In this document: positions 1 to 6,683 of the stretch, in pieces | Layout: the number at the start of each line of letters is the position of its first letter | How positions within the stretch are numbered: position 1 is the first letter of the stretch | DNA from: Clostridia bacterium | Lineage (GTDB): Bacteria > Bacillota > Clostridia > Christensenellales > CALWSW01 | Direction of reading: 5' to 3' | NCBI GenBank assembly: GCA_019421925.1 | Contig: JAHZEH010000080.1 | Coordinates: forward strand, 613 to 7,926 | Length of the DNA: 7,314 nucleotides | Program-made: the position numbers and the translations under genes | Notes under the pieces: generated by a model | Told to the model about the DNA's origin: nothing | Seen by the model: the letters and a program-made list of their open reading frames with translations, nothing else | The model's database searches: none

Positions 1-595
1 CGATGATATTGGCCACGTACATATCCGCGACGTTGAGGGCGACGGCCAGCTTGCATTTATTGTAGGCGCTGGCCTGGGTCAGCCCCCCGGCGTATCCCCG
101 GGCTGCATCGTCGAAGCCTCCCATATGCCAGCGGATGGCGAGGGCCTCGTCGTCTGTCAGGTCGATGAATCGCTGGGCCAGCAGGGCAGATTTCTCGCCG
201 TGCCCAAAGGGGAACTGGTCCTCGATATAGAAGCTCTCCTGCTCCTCCCAACGGCCGTCCACCTTGACGTTACGCACCCGCTTGCCATAGAAATTGGCTT
301 TGCACAGGTCGTGCAGCAGGGAGGCGATGATCGCGGACTCCTCCGGAATCTGCTCCTTGATGGGCTTGATGAAATTGCTCAGATAGCGCTGGACTGAGAG
401 GCTGTGGCGCAGAAGCCCGCCGGCCACCGCCCCGTGGTTGGCCGTGCTGGCCGGAGCAATATAGAAGTCGGTCTCCTCCTCCAGCCAGGCGATGAGCTCT
501 TCCACCCCCTCCCGGTAGGTTCCCAGCAGCAGCTCATCAAACTGCTGCTTCATGGCCGCCAGTTCTTCTTCCGGCAGGGAAGGCACAGGTTTCAT
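1..595 (-). CDS. HD-domain phosphohydrolase-like protein (3' end cut by window edge)
   Basis: The 198 visible residues, beginning MKPVPSLPEEELAAMKQ, contain the metal-binding pattern of the HD superfamily: H64 in GGLLRHS, the H95-D96 pair in LLHDLCK, H132 in FGHGEKS, H157 in RWHMGG, and a late Asp, D191, in LNVADMYV. That H...HD...H...H...D order is typical of metal-dependent phosphohydrolases acting on nucleotides, cyclic nucleotides or RNA ends. The N-terminal NHGAVAGGLLRHS stretch resembles the HD part of YhaM-like nucleases, but no OB-fold is present, so the substrate cannot be named. It is a soluble protein with no signal peptide. The start at 595 is supported by AGGGAG at 605-610, nine bases upstream. 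It is the last visible gene of a three-gene minus-strand unit, 20 bp after the PH-domain gene. The reading frame is still open at position 1, so the C-terminus is missing. The HD assignment is firm; the function is unknown. Confidence 0.85.
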   Translation of the reverse strand, partial: MKPVPSLPEEELAAMKQQFDELLLGTYREGVEELIAWLEEETDFYIAPASTANHGAVAGGLLRHSLSVQRYLSNFIKPIKEQIPEESAIIASLLHDLCKANFYGKRVRNVKVDGRWEEQESFYIEDQFPFGHGEKSALLAQRFIDLTDDEALAIRWHMGGFDDAARGYAGGLTQASAYNKCKLAVALNVADMYVANII

Positions 596-615
596 ATGGC
601 AATTCTCCCTTTCTG

Positions 616-1071
616 TCAGTTAAAACTCTCTCCGTCGAATTCATGGGGGCAGTCCCCGTCAAAGTCAATATGGGTGCCCGTGCCCGCCGTGCCGTACATC
701 TCCTTGCCCAGTACGCGCTTCTCATCCCGCTCCCGCTCAACGATCTTGCTGATGAAACGGCGAACTGCCTCGGGCTTTTTAATGTTCTGAATGACAAACT
801 GTTCGTCAGATTTATCCGCGGTATACAGGTGGATGGTACCCACCCCCAGAATCTTCTGGCCCAGGGTGCGCACCAGTTTCAGGTCGAGGACGCGATAGAG
901 CAAAATCTCGTTGACCTCGGTGCGGAAGAAACCCTTATGGCAGATGAAACGGTCCTCCGTGATCTCATACTTGGTGAAGGAGATGGGCATGCCCAAAATC
1001 CTCTTGCGGTCCTTCCACAGAATCCGCTCGCCATATTCCTCGTTCATCTCAATATTGCTGTTTTTTTCCAT
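616..1071 (-). CDS. small bacterial PH-domain (bPH_2/YdbS-like) protein
   Basis: This 151-residue protein has the look of a bacterial pleckstrin-homology fold. The stretch YEITEDRFICHKGFF (about residues 35-49) is followed by EILLYRVLDLKLVRTLGQKILGVGTIHLYT (split over residues 55-84), matching the YxIT..R....G....E..L.RI.D....... LGVGTI.L pattern of the bPH_2 family. A basic and acidic helix follows (about 100-120), then a short polar tail rich in Asp and Gly. Unlike YdbS/YdbT it has no membrane segments, so it is probably cytosolic or peripheral. The start at 1071 was chosen over an upstream in-frame ATG at 1134 because AGGAGG (1079-1084) lies seven bases before it and because the longer form would run back into the CpXC gene. 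The ribosome site overlaps the stop codon of that gene (TAGGAGG), suggesting translational coupling. The molecular role is unknown. Confidence 0.8.
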   Translation of the reverse strand: MEKNSNIEMNEEYGERILWKDRKRILGMPISFTKYEITEDRFICHKGFFRTEVNEILLYRVLDLKLVRTLGQKILGVGTIHLYTADKSDEQFVIQNIKKPEAVRRFISKIVERERDEKRVLGKEMYGTAGTGTHIDFDGDCPHEFDGESFN

Positions 1072-1078
1072 GCTCTCG

Positions 1079-1084
1079 CCTCCT
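1079..1084 (-). promoter_or_regulatory. Ribosome binding site of the PH gene, overlapping the CpXC stop codon
   Basis: On the minus strand the sequence reads TAGGAGG followed by seven bases and ATG. The TAG is the stop of the CpXC gene, so termination and re-initiation occur within the same ribosome footprint. This fixes the PH-protein start at 1071. Confidence 0.8.
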
Positions 1085-1748
1085 AATTCATCTGTCCATG
1101 CGCATTGCCCGCTTTGATGAACTCCAGCGCCCAAAGCATATCAATGGCCACAAAGTGCTCTGTTTTCAGTTCCCACAGTTCTCCGTAATCCCGTACCAGG
1201 GTGTTATACAACCCCTTGGGCGCGGTCATCTGGGTCTGCCGGTCCTTTTGATAGCCGATCATCAATATTTCCCCGTCCCCGGAGAGACCACTGAAACATA
1301 TCTCCTCGGGCGCGTTCTCCTTGTTGGGGCCGGTCGCGATGGTGATGGCCGTATAGGCCTTGAACAGCTCCATGGCATAGTCGTTGAAGCCGTTCTCCAG
1401 GAGCAGTATCTTGTCGCACAGCCCCCGGTAGGAGTCCACAACGCGGCGCGTGGAGGCCTCCCTGCTCTCAAAGAGCTGTTCCATCTCCCCGTCCACTTTC
1501 AGAACGCGCTGCTCATAACCCGGCAGGAAATAGATCATGAAGCCCTGCTTGGGACTCTGATACAGACAGGGATACACCACCTGAATGGTCTTGCCGCACT
1601 TGGGGCAGCGGCTGGTAAAGGCCTCCCCGCTGAGCACCGCCTCCCGCAGATGGGGATCGGTCTGGGCGTTGATGCTGGGGTGGCAGGTAAAGGTATAGCT
1701 GGCGCCGCAATCCGGGCACTTGATCACTTCGTTGGTCGAAAGCGACAT
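1083..1748 (-). CDS. CpXC-domain zinc-ribbon protein
   Basis: This protein has 221 residues. Two CPxC knuckles, CPDC at residues 11-14 and CPKC at 48-51, form a zinc ribbon, and the spacing with an intervening TFTCHPSINAQTDPHLREA-type segment is that of the CpXC family. Known members usually have an N-terminal zinc ribbon followed by an alpha/beta region of unknown function, as here (about residues 60-221, including an FxxREAxxRRxVDxxRG helix). No membrane helix or signal peptide is seen. The start at 1748 is supported by AAGGAGG at 1756-1762, seven bases upstream; an in-frame ATG at 1769 would put this site inside the gene. It is the first gene of the minus-strand unit CpXC-PH-HD and is transcribed divergently from sbcD. 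CpXC proteins have no established biochemical role, so nothing more specific is claimed. Confidence 0.85.
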   Translation of the reverse strand: MSLSTNEVIKCPDCGASYTFTCHPSINAQTDPHLREAVLSGEAFTSRCPKCGKTIQVVYPCLYQSPKQGFMIYFLPGYEQRVLKVDGEMEQLFESREASTRRVVDSYRGLCDKILLLENGFNDYAMELFKAYTAITIATGPNKENAPEEICFSGLSGDGEILMIGYQKDRQTQMTAPKGLYNTLVRDYGELWELKTEHFVAIDMLWALEFIKAGNAHGQMN

Positions 1749-1781
1749 CCGTCTTCCTCCTTGGGGCATTAAGATGCTCCC

Positions 1782-1812
1782 ATTATAGCATAAACCAACG
1801 CTTTTTTCCCAA
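1782..1812 (-). promoter_or_regulatory. Promoter of the CpXC-PH-HD operon (extended -10)
   Basis: Read on the minus strand, a perfect TATAAT (+ strand 1782-1787) is preceded by TGC, giving the extended -10 form TGnTATAAT. A weak -35, TTGGGA (1807-1812), lies 19 bases upstream; the extended -10 could compensate for the poor spacing. The leader before the start codon at 1748 would be roughly 25 bases and holds the AAGGAGG site. Confidence 0.65.
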
Positions 1813-1830
1813 CAAATCCAACAGATCGGT

Positions 1831-1836
1831 TATAAT
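1831..1836 (+). promoter_or_regulatory. -10 box of the sbcDC promoter
   Basis: A perfect TATAAT sits 37 bases before the sbcD start codon. No good -35 exists at the usual distance: the best candidates overlap CCCAAC/TCCCAA at 1807-1813, the same bases that would serve the divergent promoter. The predicted leader is about 30 bases. No obvious LexA-type SOS box is seen around it. Confidence 0.6.
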
Positions 1837-1873
1837 AGAAATACTGCCAAAGTTCTTTGCCGGAGGTTCTTCT

Positions 1874-3094
1874 ATGCGCATATTACACACGTCGGACTGG
1901 CATCTTGGCCGCACCCTGGAGGGCCGCTCCCGGGAGGATGAACAGCGGGCCGCCGTCCAGGACGTCTGCCGCATCGCCCTGGAGCAGCGGGCCGCCCTCG
2001 TGCTGATCGCCGGGGATCTGTACGACTCCACCAGTCCGCCCACCTGGGCCCAGGAACTGTTCTATGCCGCCGCCACCCGCCTCACGGAACAGGGCGTTCT
2101 CGTGGTCGTGATCTCCGGCAACCATGACAGCCCGGACGGACTGTGCGCCGCCAGTCCCCTCGCCCTGCGCCACGGCATTTATCTGCTGGGCCGCCCCTCC
2201 CCGGCTGCATCCCTGCCCTCGGAGGGTCGGGGCTTTGTCAGCGCCCAGGGCAACGCCCTCCGCCTGGCCCCCCCTCTCTCGCAGGAGGAGATCGTGATTG
2301 CCGCTCTGCCCTATGTCAGCGAGGGCCGGATGCGCCGCCTCTTCACCTCCAGCATGGATGGGGAGGCGCGGGACCGCTCCTACTCGGAGGCAGTCTGCTC
2401 CCTGCTTCGGGAGAGTGCCGCCGCCTTTGACGAGCAGTGCGTCAATATCATTGCCGCCCATCTCTTCGCCCGCCACGCCAAGGTCTCGGGGGATGAACGC
2501 CATATTGAGGGAGTGGGAGGCTCCGCCCTGGTGGATCTCTCAGAATTCCCTTCCGCCCAATACGTGGCCCTCGGCCATCTCCACCGTCCCCAGCAGGCCG
2601 CTCAGAACGCATGGTACAGCGGTTCCCTGCTGCAGCAGGACTTTGGGGAGGGCGGCCGTCCCAAGCAGGTCCTGCTGGTGGACGCCATCCCCGGCGGAGA
2701 GGTTCGGGTCACCCCCCTTCCCATCACCGGCGGGCATAAGCTCCTGCGCTGGCAATGCGGCAATTTTGAACAGGCCCTTCTGCGCGCCCAGTCTGACGAG
2801 GAGAGGGAGGCCTGGCTGGAGTTGTCCGTCACCTCCCCAAGTCCCCTTCTGCCAGCGGAGATCACCGCCCTGCGCAGGGAACGGCCCCGCCTCATCAACA
2901 TCCTGTGGCAGCCCGAAGGGTCCGCCCAGGTTCCCAGCGGGACCCTGTCCTGGAGGACCAGCAGCCCGGAGGAGATCTTCCGCGGCTATTACCAGGCGCG
3001 CCGGGGCCTTCCCCCCAGCGAGGAACTGACCCAATGCTTTGTCAAGCTCATGGAAGGAGACTTTGCCCATGAAACCGATACGTCTGGCGTTTGA
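1874..3094 (+). CDS. sbcD: Exonuclease subunit SbcD (Mre11-type nuclease)
   Basis: SbcD is the nuclease half of SbcCD, a bacterial Mre11-Rad50 complex that cleaves DNA hairpins and trims blocked double-strand ends with Mn2+. The 406 residues carry all calcineurin-type metallophosphoesterase motifs: D8 and H10 in SDWHLG, D48 in AGDLYDS, N83-H84-D85 in SGNHDSP, H196 in AAHLF, and H235/H237 in LGHLH. The C-terminal third (about 270-400) fits the capping and SbcC-binding region. Length is normal for the family. The ATG at 1874 is preceded by CGGAGG (1861-1866) with seven bases of spacing, and the start MRILHTSDWHLG is canonical. Its 3' end overlaps sbcC by 26 bp in a different frame, implying co-transcription and coupled translation in fixed ratio. 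No frameshift or missing catalytic residue was found. Confidence 0.97.
   Translation: MRILHTSDWHLGRTLEGRSREDEQRAAVQDVCRIALEQRAALVLIAGDLYDSTSPPTWAQELFYAAATRLTEQGVLVVVISGNHDSPDGLCAASPLALRHGIYLLGRPSPAASLPSEGRGFVSAQGNALRLAPPLSQEEIVIAALPYVSEGRMRRLFTSSMDGEARDRSYSEAVCSLLRESAAAFDEQCVNIIAAHLFARHAKVSGDERHIEGVGGSALVDLSEFPSAQYVALGHLHRPQQAAQNAWYSGSLLQQDFGEGGRPKQVLLVDAIPGGEVRVTPLPITGGHKLLRWQCGNFEQALLRAQSDEEREAWLELSVTSPSPLLPAEITALRRERPRLINILWQPEGSAQVPSGTLSWRTSSPEEIFRGYYQARRGLPPSEELTQCFVKLMEGDFAHETDTSGV
3054..3059 (+). promoter_or_regulatory. sbcC ribosome binding site inside the sbcD coding region
   Basis: AAGGAG lies nine bases before the ATG at 3069, within the last codons of sbcD. It selects MKPIRLAFEGLG as the sbcC N-terminus over an in-frame upstream GTG/ATG near 3039 that has no comparable site. 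Confidence 0.7.
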
Positions 3095-5834
3095 GGGTCT
3101 GGGGAGTTATCAGAGGCGGGCGGAGATTGATTTCTCCTCCCTGTGCGCAAACGGGCTGTTCGGCATCTTTGGCCCCACAGGCAGCGGCAAATCCACCGTG
3201 CTTGACGCCATGACCATCGCCCTATATGGCGCGGCCCCCCGCATGGGCAGGCAGAGCCTCTCCCCCCTCATCAACACCCAGAGCAAATGGATGGAGGTGG
3301 ACTTCACTTTCTCTCTGGATGGAGGCGGAGAGGTCTACCGGGCCGTCCGCCGGTTCACCCCGCCCCGGGGGAAATCCCCCGGGAGGCAGGACTGCCGCCT
3401 GATCCGCGTGGGGGCGGAGGACATCGTCCTGACCGATAAGCAGCGGGAGATGGACCGGCTCCTTCAGGAACTTCTGGGCCTCAGCTTTGAGGATTTCCGC
3501 AGGGCCGTCATGCTCCCCCAGGGGGAGTTCGCCTCTTTCCTGCGCCTGGGAGGCAAGGAGCGCACGGAGATGATCGAGCGCCTCTTCGGGCTGGAGCCCT
3601 ATGGCCGGGAGCTCTCAGCCAAAGCCAAGAGCGCTTTGGATTTCTGGTCAGCCAAGGCCGCCCAACTCCAAGCCCAACTCGGGGAACTTGGGGACTGTTC
3701 CCAGGAGAGGCTTGCCCAGCTTCAGAACGCCCTTACTCTGGCCCAGGGCGAGTGCGACGCTCTGGACGGGCAGTATGCCCAGGCGGCAAAGGACTGGGAG
3801 CGCGGTCAGGCGCTCTATCAAAACGTTCTCCGTCTGAAAAGCGCACAGGCCGGGGCCGAACAGGCGGAAACCCGCCTCGAGGAGGCCCGGCAGAATGCCC
3901 AGCAGATTTTAAAGGAGCTGGAACAGCAGGAGGAACCCCTGCTCTCCCGGCAGGAGGATCTGCGGGCCAGGCTCTCCTCCCTCTCCGCTCTTCTCCCCTC
4001 CGCCCGGCAGTACGACGGACGCTGGGCGGATCTCGCCGCCATGGAGGAGGAGCTCGCACATTTGGAGAGCGCCATCCAATCTCTTGAGAACAGAGACCGG
4101 GAGGCCTCCCGCCTTTTAGAGGAGAAACGGGCCCGGGCCGATGCACTGGAGCAGTCCGCCGCCGGGTTACAGATTCCCTATGGGGAGCAGGAGCGCATCC
4201 TGCGGGGCAGAGCCCTTCAACAACAATGGAGAGACGTTCAGGAGCAGGTAAAGCAGGCGGAAGCTGATTTATCCGCCGCCCTGCAGAACCTGAACGAAGC
4301 CTCCGGCCAGCAGGACAGGGCCCGGGCCGGGCTGATCCGACGGGAGGCGGCGGTGCGAGCCGCCCAGGCCGCGTTGGAGGAGCACCTGGCGCTCCTGGAC
4401 CGCCGGCGGCAGGAAAACGCGGCGGCATCCCTCTCCGCCCTTTTGCATGAGGGGGAGCCCTGCCCTGTCTGCGGGTCCCGCCACCACCCTCAACCCGCCC
4501 CTCCTGCGCAGAATCAGCTGGCAGACATCCGTACCGCTCTGCAAAAGGCGCTGCGCGCCCGGGAGGATGAGCTTGAGGAGAGCCGTAAAAGCGCCGCCTC
4601 CTCTGCCTCCGCGGCAGCGGAGCACAGTGCGCTCTGCCGCGCCGCCCAGGAGAGGCTTGACAGGACCCGCACCCTCTGCGCCCAGAGCGAGGAACAGTTT
4701 CTGAAACTGGCCGGGGAATGCGGCGTCATGGACTTTGAGGAGCGGGCCGGCCTCTATGCGGAGCGCCAGCGGGAACTTGAGGCTACACAGAAGGAGATCG
4801 CCGCTGTAAAAGTCAGCCTTCAAGAACTCACCGCCGGAAGTGAGGCGGCGAACAGGGCCCTGCAGGACTGCCGGAGCAAAAGAGACGCACTCCTGTCCAA
4901 GCGGGAATTTCTGAGACAGTCCATCAAGCAGTTGGAGTCGCTTCTCGCTGAGGGAGGTTTCGCTCTGCTGCCGGGCGGAACGGCGGAGGCTGCCGCCCAG
5001 ACCCAAACAGCACTGGTAAAATCTCTCGACTCCTGCGCCGGCCGTCTGGAGTCCCTGCGCCGGAGCCGTGAACAGGCGGAGCAGCAGATTCAGGCCGCAG
5101 CGGAGGCCCATGCCAGAGCCCAGGGGGCTCTGGCCCAGGCCAGGGGTACCCTTTCCGGCGGCGCTATCACTGAGGAGGAGCTGTCAGGCTTACAGACCCG
5201 GTTTCAGGCTCTCGAATCAGAACGGGGACAGGCCCACCAGGCGCTGGGGCAAATCCAAGCCCAATACGAGGAGATACAGGTTCGCCACAGGCGCTCCCTT
5301 GTCCTGGGTTCCACCCTGGAACAGGCGCAGAAGCAACAGGGGCTGGTGTCCCAAATTCACGCCATGCTCCGGGGCAAGGACCTGGTCAACTTCATCGCCA
5401 CAGAATATATCCAGAGAATTGCGCTGGACGCCTCCCTCCGGCTGGAAAAGCTGACCGGAGGGCGCTACTCCCTGGAGACCGGCCAGGATAACGCCTTTCT
5501 CGTGCGGGACAACTTCGCGGGGGGCATCCTGCGCAGTACGGACACCCTCTCCGGCGGGGAGACCTTTCTGGTCTCCCTGGCGCTCGCCCTCTCCCTCTCC
5601 CTTCAGATCGGGATGCGGGGCAAACCCATGCATCTGTTTTTCCTGGACGAGGGATTCGGCACCCTGGACGGGGAGCTGCTCGAAACCGTTCTCGACGCCC
5701 TGCAACTGCTGCGGCAGGACGGTCTGACCGTCGGTCTCATCTCCCATGTGCCTCAGCTTCGAGAGCGGCTGGAGACCCGCCTGTTGGTCAAAAAGGACGA
5801 CTGCGGCAGCAGCGTCACCCTCGATCTGGCCTGA
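3069..5834 (+). CDS. sbcC: Exonuclease subunit SbcC (Rad50-type zinc-hook ATPase)
   Basis: SbcC is the SMC-like ATPase that bridges DNA ends and gates the SbcD nuclease. The 921 residues show the full layout. Walker A GPTGSGKST is at 35-43, and the Q-loop MLPQGEF has Q151. A first Gln/Glu/Ala-rich coiled coil spans about 190-450, with a zinc hook CPVC at 465-468 almost exactly mid-protein. A second coiled coil spans about 485-780, then comes the signature LSGGE at 827-831. Walker B MHLFFLDEGFG has D860 and E861, the D-loop is GTLD (864-867), and the switch His is H893 in LISHVPQL. Length is at the short end for SbcC (E. coli is about 1050), consistent with shorter coiled coils in Clostridia. 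The start at 3069 overlaps the end of sbcD by 26 bp. Long open frames on the opposite strand are GC-driven shadows. Confidence 0.97.
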   Translation: MKPIRLAFEGLGSYQRRAEIDFSSLCANGLFGIFGPTGSGKSTVLDAMTIALYGAAPRMGRQSLSPLINTQSKWMEVDFTFSLDGGGEVYRAVRRFTPPRGKSPGRQDCRLIRVGAEDIVLTDKQREMDRLLQELLGLSFEDFRRAVMLPQGEFASFLRLGGKERTEMIERLFGLEPYGRELSAKAKSALDFWSAKAAQLQAQLGELGDCSQERLAQLQNALTLAQGECDALDGQYAQAAKDWERGQALYQNVLRLKSAQAGAEQAETRLEEARQNAQQILKELEQQEEPLLSRQEDLRARLSSLSALLPSARQYDGRWADLAAMEEELAHLESAIQSLENRDREASRLLEEKRARADALEQSAAGLQIPYGEQERILRGRALQQQWRDVQEQVKQAEADLSAALQNLNEASGQQDRARAGLIRREAAVRAAQAALEEHLALLDRRRQENAAASLSALLHEGEPCPVCGSRHHPQPAPPAQNQLADIRTALQKALRAREDELEESRKSAASSASAAAEHSALCRAAQERLDRTRTLCAQSEEQFLKLAGECGVMDFEERAGLYAERQRELEATQKEIAAVKVSLQELTAGSEAANRALQDCRSKRDALLSKREFLRQSIKQLESLLAEGGFALLPGGTAEAAAQTQTALVKSLDSCAGRLESLRRSREQAEQQIQAAAEAHARAQGALAQARGTLSGGAITEEELSGLQTRFQALESERGQAHQALGQIQAQYEEIQVRHRRSLVLGSTLEQAQKQQGLVSQIHAMLRGKDLVNFIATEYIQRIALDASLRLEKLTGGRYSLETGQDNAFLVRDNFAGGILRSTDTLSGGETFLVSLALALSLSLQIGMRGKPMHLFFLDEGFGTLDGELLETVLDALQLLRQDGLTVGLISHVPQLRERLETRLLVKKDDCGSSVTLDLA

Positions 5835-5845
5835 AAAACGCCTCT

Positions 5846-5897
5846 GTCAACCGCCGGTTGACCGATTGCAAGGCAAACCCGCTTGCAGGCAACCGCC
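5846..5897 (+). repeat. Inverted and direct repeats upstream of the XRE gene (possible operator)
   Basis: GTCAACCG-C-CGGTTGAC (5846-5862) is a perfect 8-bp inverted repeat with a one-base centre. Its left half shares CAACCGCC (5848-5855) with a second copy at 5890-5897, exactly 42 bp further on, or about four helical turns. Between them two near-copies, TTGCAAGGCAA (5866-5876) and TTGCAGGCAA (5883-5892), lie 17 bp apart. No T-tract follows the inverted repeat, so it does not look like an intrinsic terminator of sbcC. Placement just upstream of an HTH regulator suggests an autoregulatory operator; this is inference. Confidence 0.45.
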
Positions 5898-5911
5898 TGA
5901 TTTCATATCCT
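5883..5911 (+). promoter_or_regulatory. Weak candidate promoter for the XRE/membrane-protein pair
   Basis: TTGCAG (5883-5888) and TATCCT (5906-5911) are separated by 17 bases. Matches to consensus are only partial (3/6 and 4/6), and the leader before the GTG start would be very short. The pair overlaps the direct repeats, so a bound regulator would block it. Read-through from sbcC is an equally good source of transcript. Confidence 0.25.
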
Positions 5912-5917
5912 GAGCTT

Positions 5918-5926
5918 GGAAAGGGG
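5918..5926 (+). promoter_or_regulatory. Ribosome binding site fixing the GTG start of the XRE gene
   Basis: GGAAAGGGG lies seven bases before GTG at 5934. An in-frame TTG at 5916 would place this site inside the gene and has no ribosome site of its own, so GTG is preferred. Confidence 0.6.
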
Positions 5927-5933
5927 TAATAGC

Positions 5934-6395
5934 GTGGCCTTATCCGAAAAAATATTCACCCTGCGAAAACAGAAAGGGCTCTCCCAGGAACAGTTAGGCG
6001 AGGCGCTGGGTGTGTCCCGGCAGGCCGTCTCCAAATGGGAGAGCGGGCAGTCTTTGCCCGATCTGGACAAGCTCCTGGCGCTGAGCAGATATTTTGAAGT
6101 CTCCACAGACTCCCTGTTAACGGATGAGGAGGGCGCTCCGCCGCCGGTCTCCCGGAAAGGGGAGAGATCCGGCGGCAGAAACGGCCTGCTGATCCTTGGC
6201 GCGGCCCTGTGCGTCCTAGGGGTTCTCTGCATTGTCATCTGGGGAATCGCCGCCATCCTGCACCCCTCTGTTGCAGAACAGGCAGGCGCCTCCTCTGCAA
6301 TCACGCTCAACGGCCTGGGGCTCCTGCTCCTGCTGTGCATTCTCTCTTTCATTTTCGGATTGGCCATCCTCCTGTATTTCCGCAGACATAAGTGA
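5934..6395 (+). CDS. XRE-family regulator with two C-terminal transmembrane helices
   Basis: This 153-residue protein has two parts. Residues 3-62 form a Cro/CI-type helix-turn-helix: LSEKIFTLRKQKGLSQEQL, helix 2 at about 17-25, recognition helix at about 28-37 (SRQAVSKWESG), ending LPDLDKLLALSRYFEVSTDSLL, the usual HTH_3 pattern. A charged linker (63-83) leads to two hydrophobic segments, about 84-109 and 125-149, the latter ending FRRHK on the cytosolic side. A membrane-tethered DNA-binding protein of this kind is common in Clostridia, but ligands are generally unknown. The start is GTG at 5934 with GGAAAGGGG upstream. The stop overlaps the ribosome site of the next gene, only 13 bp away, so the two are co-transcribed. 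Likely autoregulated through the repeats upstream; that is inference. Confidence 0.88.
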   Translation: MALSEKIFTLRKQKGLSQEQLGEALGVSRQAVSKWESGQSLPDLDKLLALSRYFEVSTDSLLTDEEGAPPPVSRKGERSGGRNGLLILGAALCVLGVLCIVIWGIAAILHPSVAEQAGASSAITLNGLGLLLLLCILSFIFGLAILLYFRRHK

Positions 6396-6408
6396 AGGAG
6401 TTCCAATC

Positions 6409-6639
6409 ATGTACAAATCCCTAGCCATCCTTTTTGCTGTCCTCTCCGCCCTGTTGTCCCATAGCATGTGCGCTCTGGTCGCGTACAATTGGTGCCACCT
6501 CAAATACCAGGGCGCCTATCTGGGTGCCAGCGCCCCGGCGAGCGTCTCCCTGTTGCTGGCCATCCCCTTCCTCGCCGGTATCGCTGTGTGCGCCGCTCTG
6601 TCCATCCACTTCTACAGGGCGTACCGCAGAGGAAACTGA
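6409..6639 (+). CDS. Small two-helix membrane protein, function unknown
   Basis: This 76-residue protein has two hydrophobic segments, about 5-26 (LAILFAVLSALLSHSMCALVA) and 44-68 (ASVSLLLAIPFLAGIAVCAALS region), joined by a polar loop (27-43: YNWCHLKYQGAYLGASA) with a possible exposed Cys. The tail HFYRAYRRGN is basic, placing both termini most likely in the cytoplasm with the loop outside. The ATG at 6409 has AAGGAG (6395-6400) eight bases upstream, overlapping the stop of the XRE gene. I recognise the general shape (LSALLS..MCA.VAYNY ... SAPASV..L.AIP) as one seen in clostridial genomes, but no function is established. Pairing with a membrane-tethered regulator suggests it could be its target or partner. 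It lies upstream of a terminator and is probably the last gene of the unit. Confidence 0.75.
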   Translation: MYKSLAILFAVLSALLSHSMCALVAYNWCHLKYQGAYLGASAPASVSLLLAIPFLAGIAVCAALSIHFYRAYRRGN

Positions 6640-6642
6640 GCA

Positions 6643-6676
6643 CAAAAAACACCGGCATATGCCGGTGGGTTCTTCA
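6643..6676. terminator. Bidirectional intrinsic terminator
   Basis: CACCGGC-ATAT-GCCGGTG (6650-6667) is a perfect 7-bp GC-rich stem with a four-base loop. On the minus strand it is followed by GTTTTTTG, a good T-tract, so it should end the EamA transcript. On the plus strand the run after it is only GGTTCTT, so termination of the XRE/small-protein unit, whose stop codon is 11 bp upstream, may be less efficient. Its position between convergent genes supports the call. Confidence 0.85.
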
Positions 6677-6683
6677 CTGATTC

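Noticed and set aside
1098..1772. 224-codon plus-strand frame opposite the CpXC gene
   Set aside because: The opposite strand encodes a protein with zinc knuckles and a proper ribosome site; the plus frame has no recognisable domain and is a shadow.
1749..1873. LexA-type SOS box in front of sbcD
   Set aside because: No GAAC-N4-GTTC-like sequence was found in the intergenic region; the only features there are the two promoters and ribosome sites.
1883..2503. 206-codon minus-strand frame opposite sbcD
   Set aside because: Antisense to the conserved metallophosphoesterase motifs of SbcD, Gly/Ala-rich, no ribosome site noted.
3733..5111. Long open frames of 231 and 280 codons on the minus strand inside sbcC
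   Set aside because: They are antisense to a complete SbcC with all motifs, have low-complexity Pro/Arg/Gly-rich composition, and arise from high GC content.
5835..5870. Intrinsic terminator after sbcC
   Set aside because: The palindrome at 5846-5862 has a one-base centre and no T-tract on the plus strand, so it fits a protein-binding site better than a terminator.
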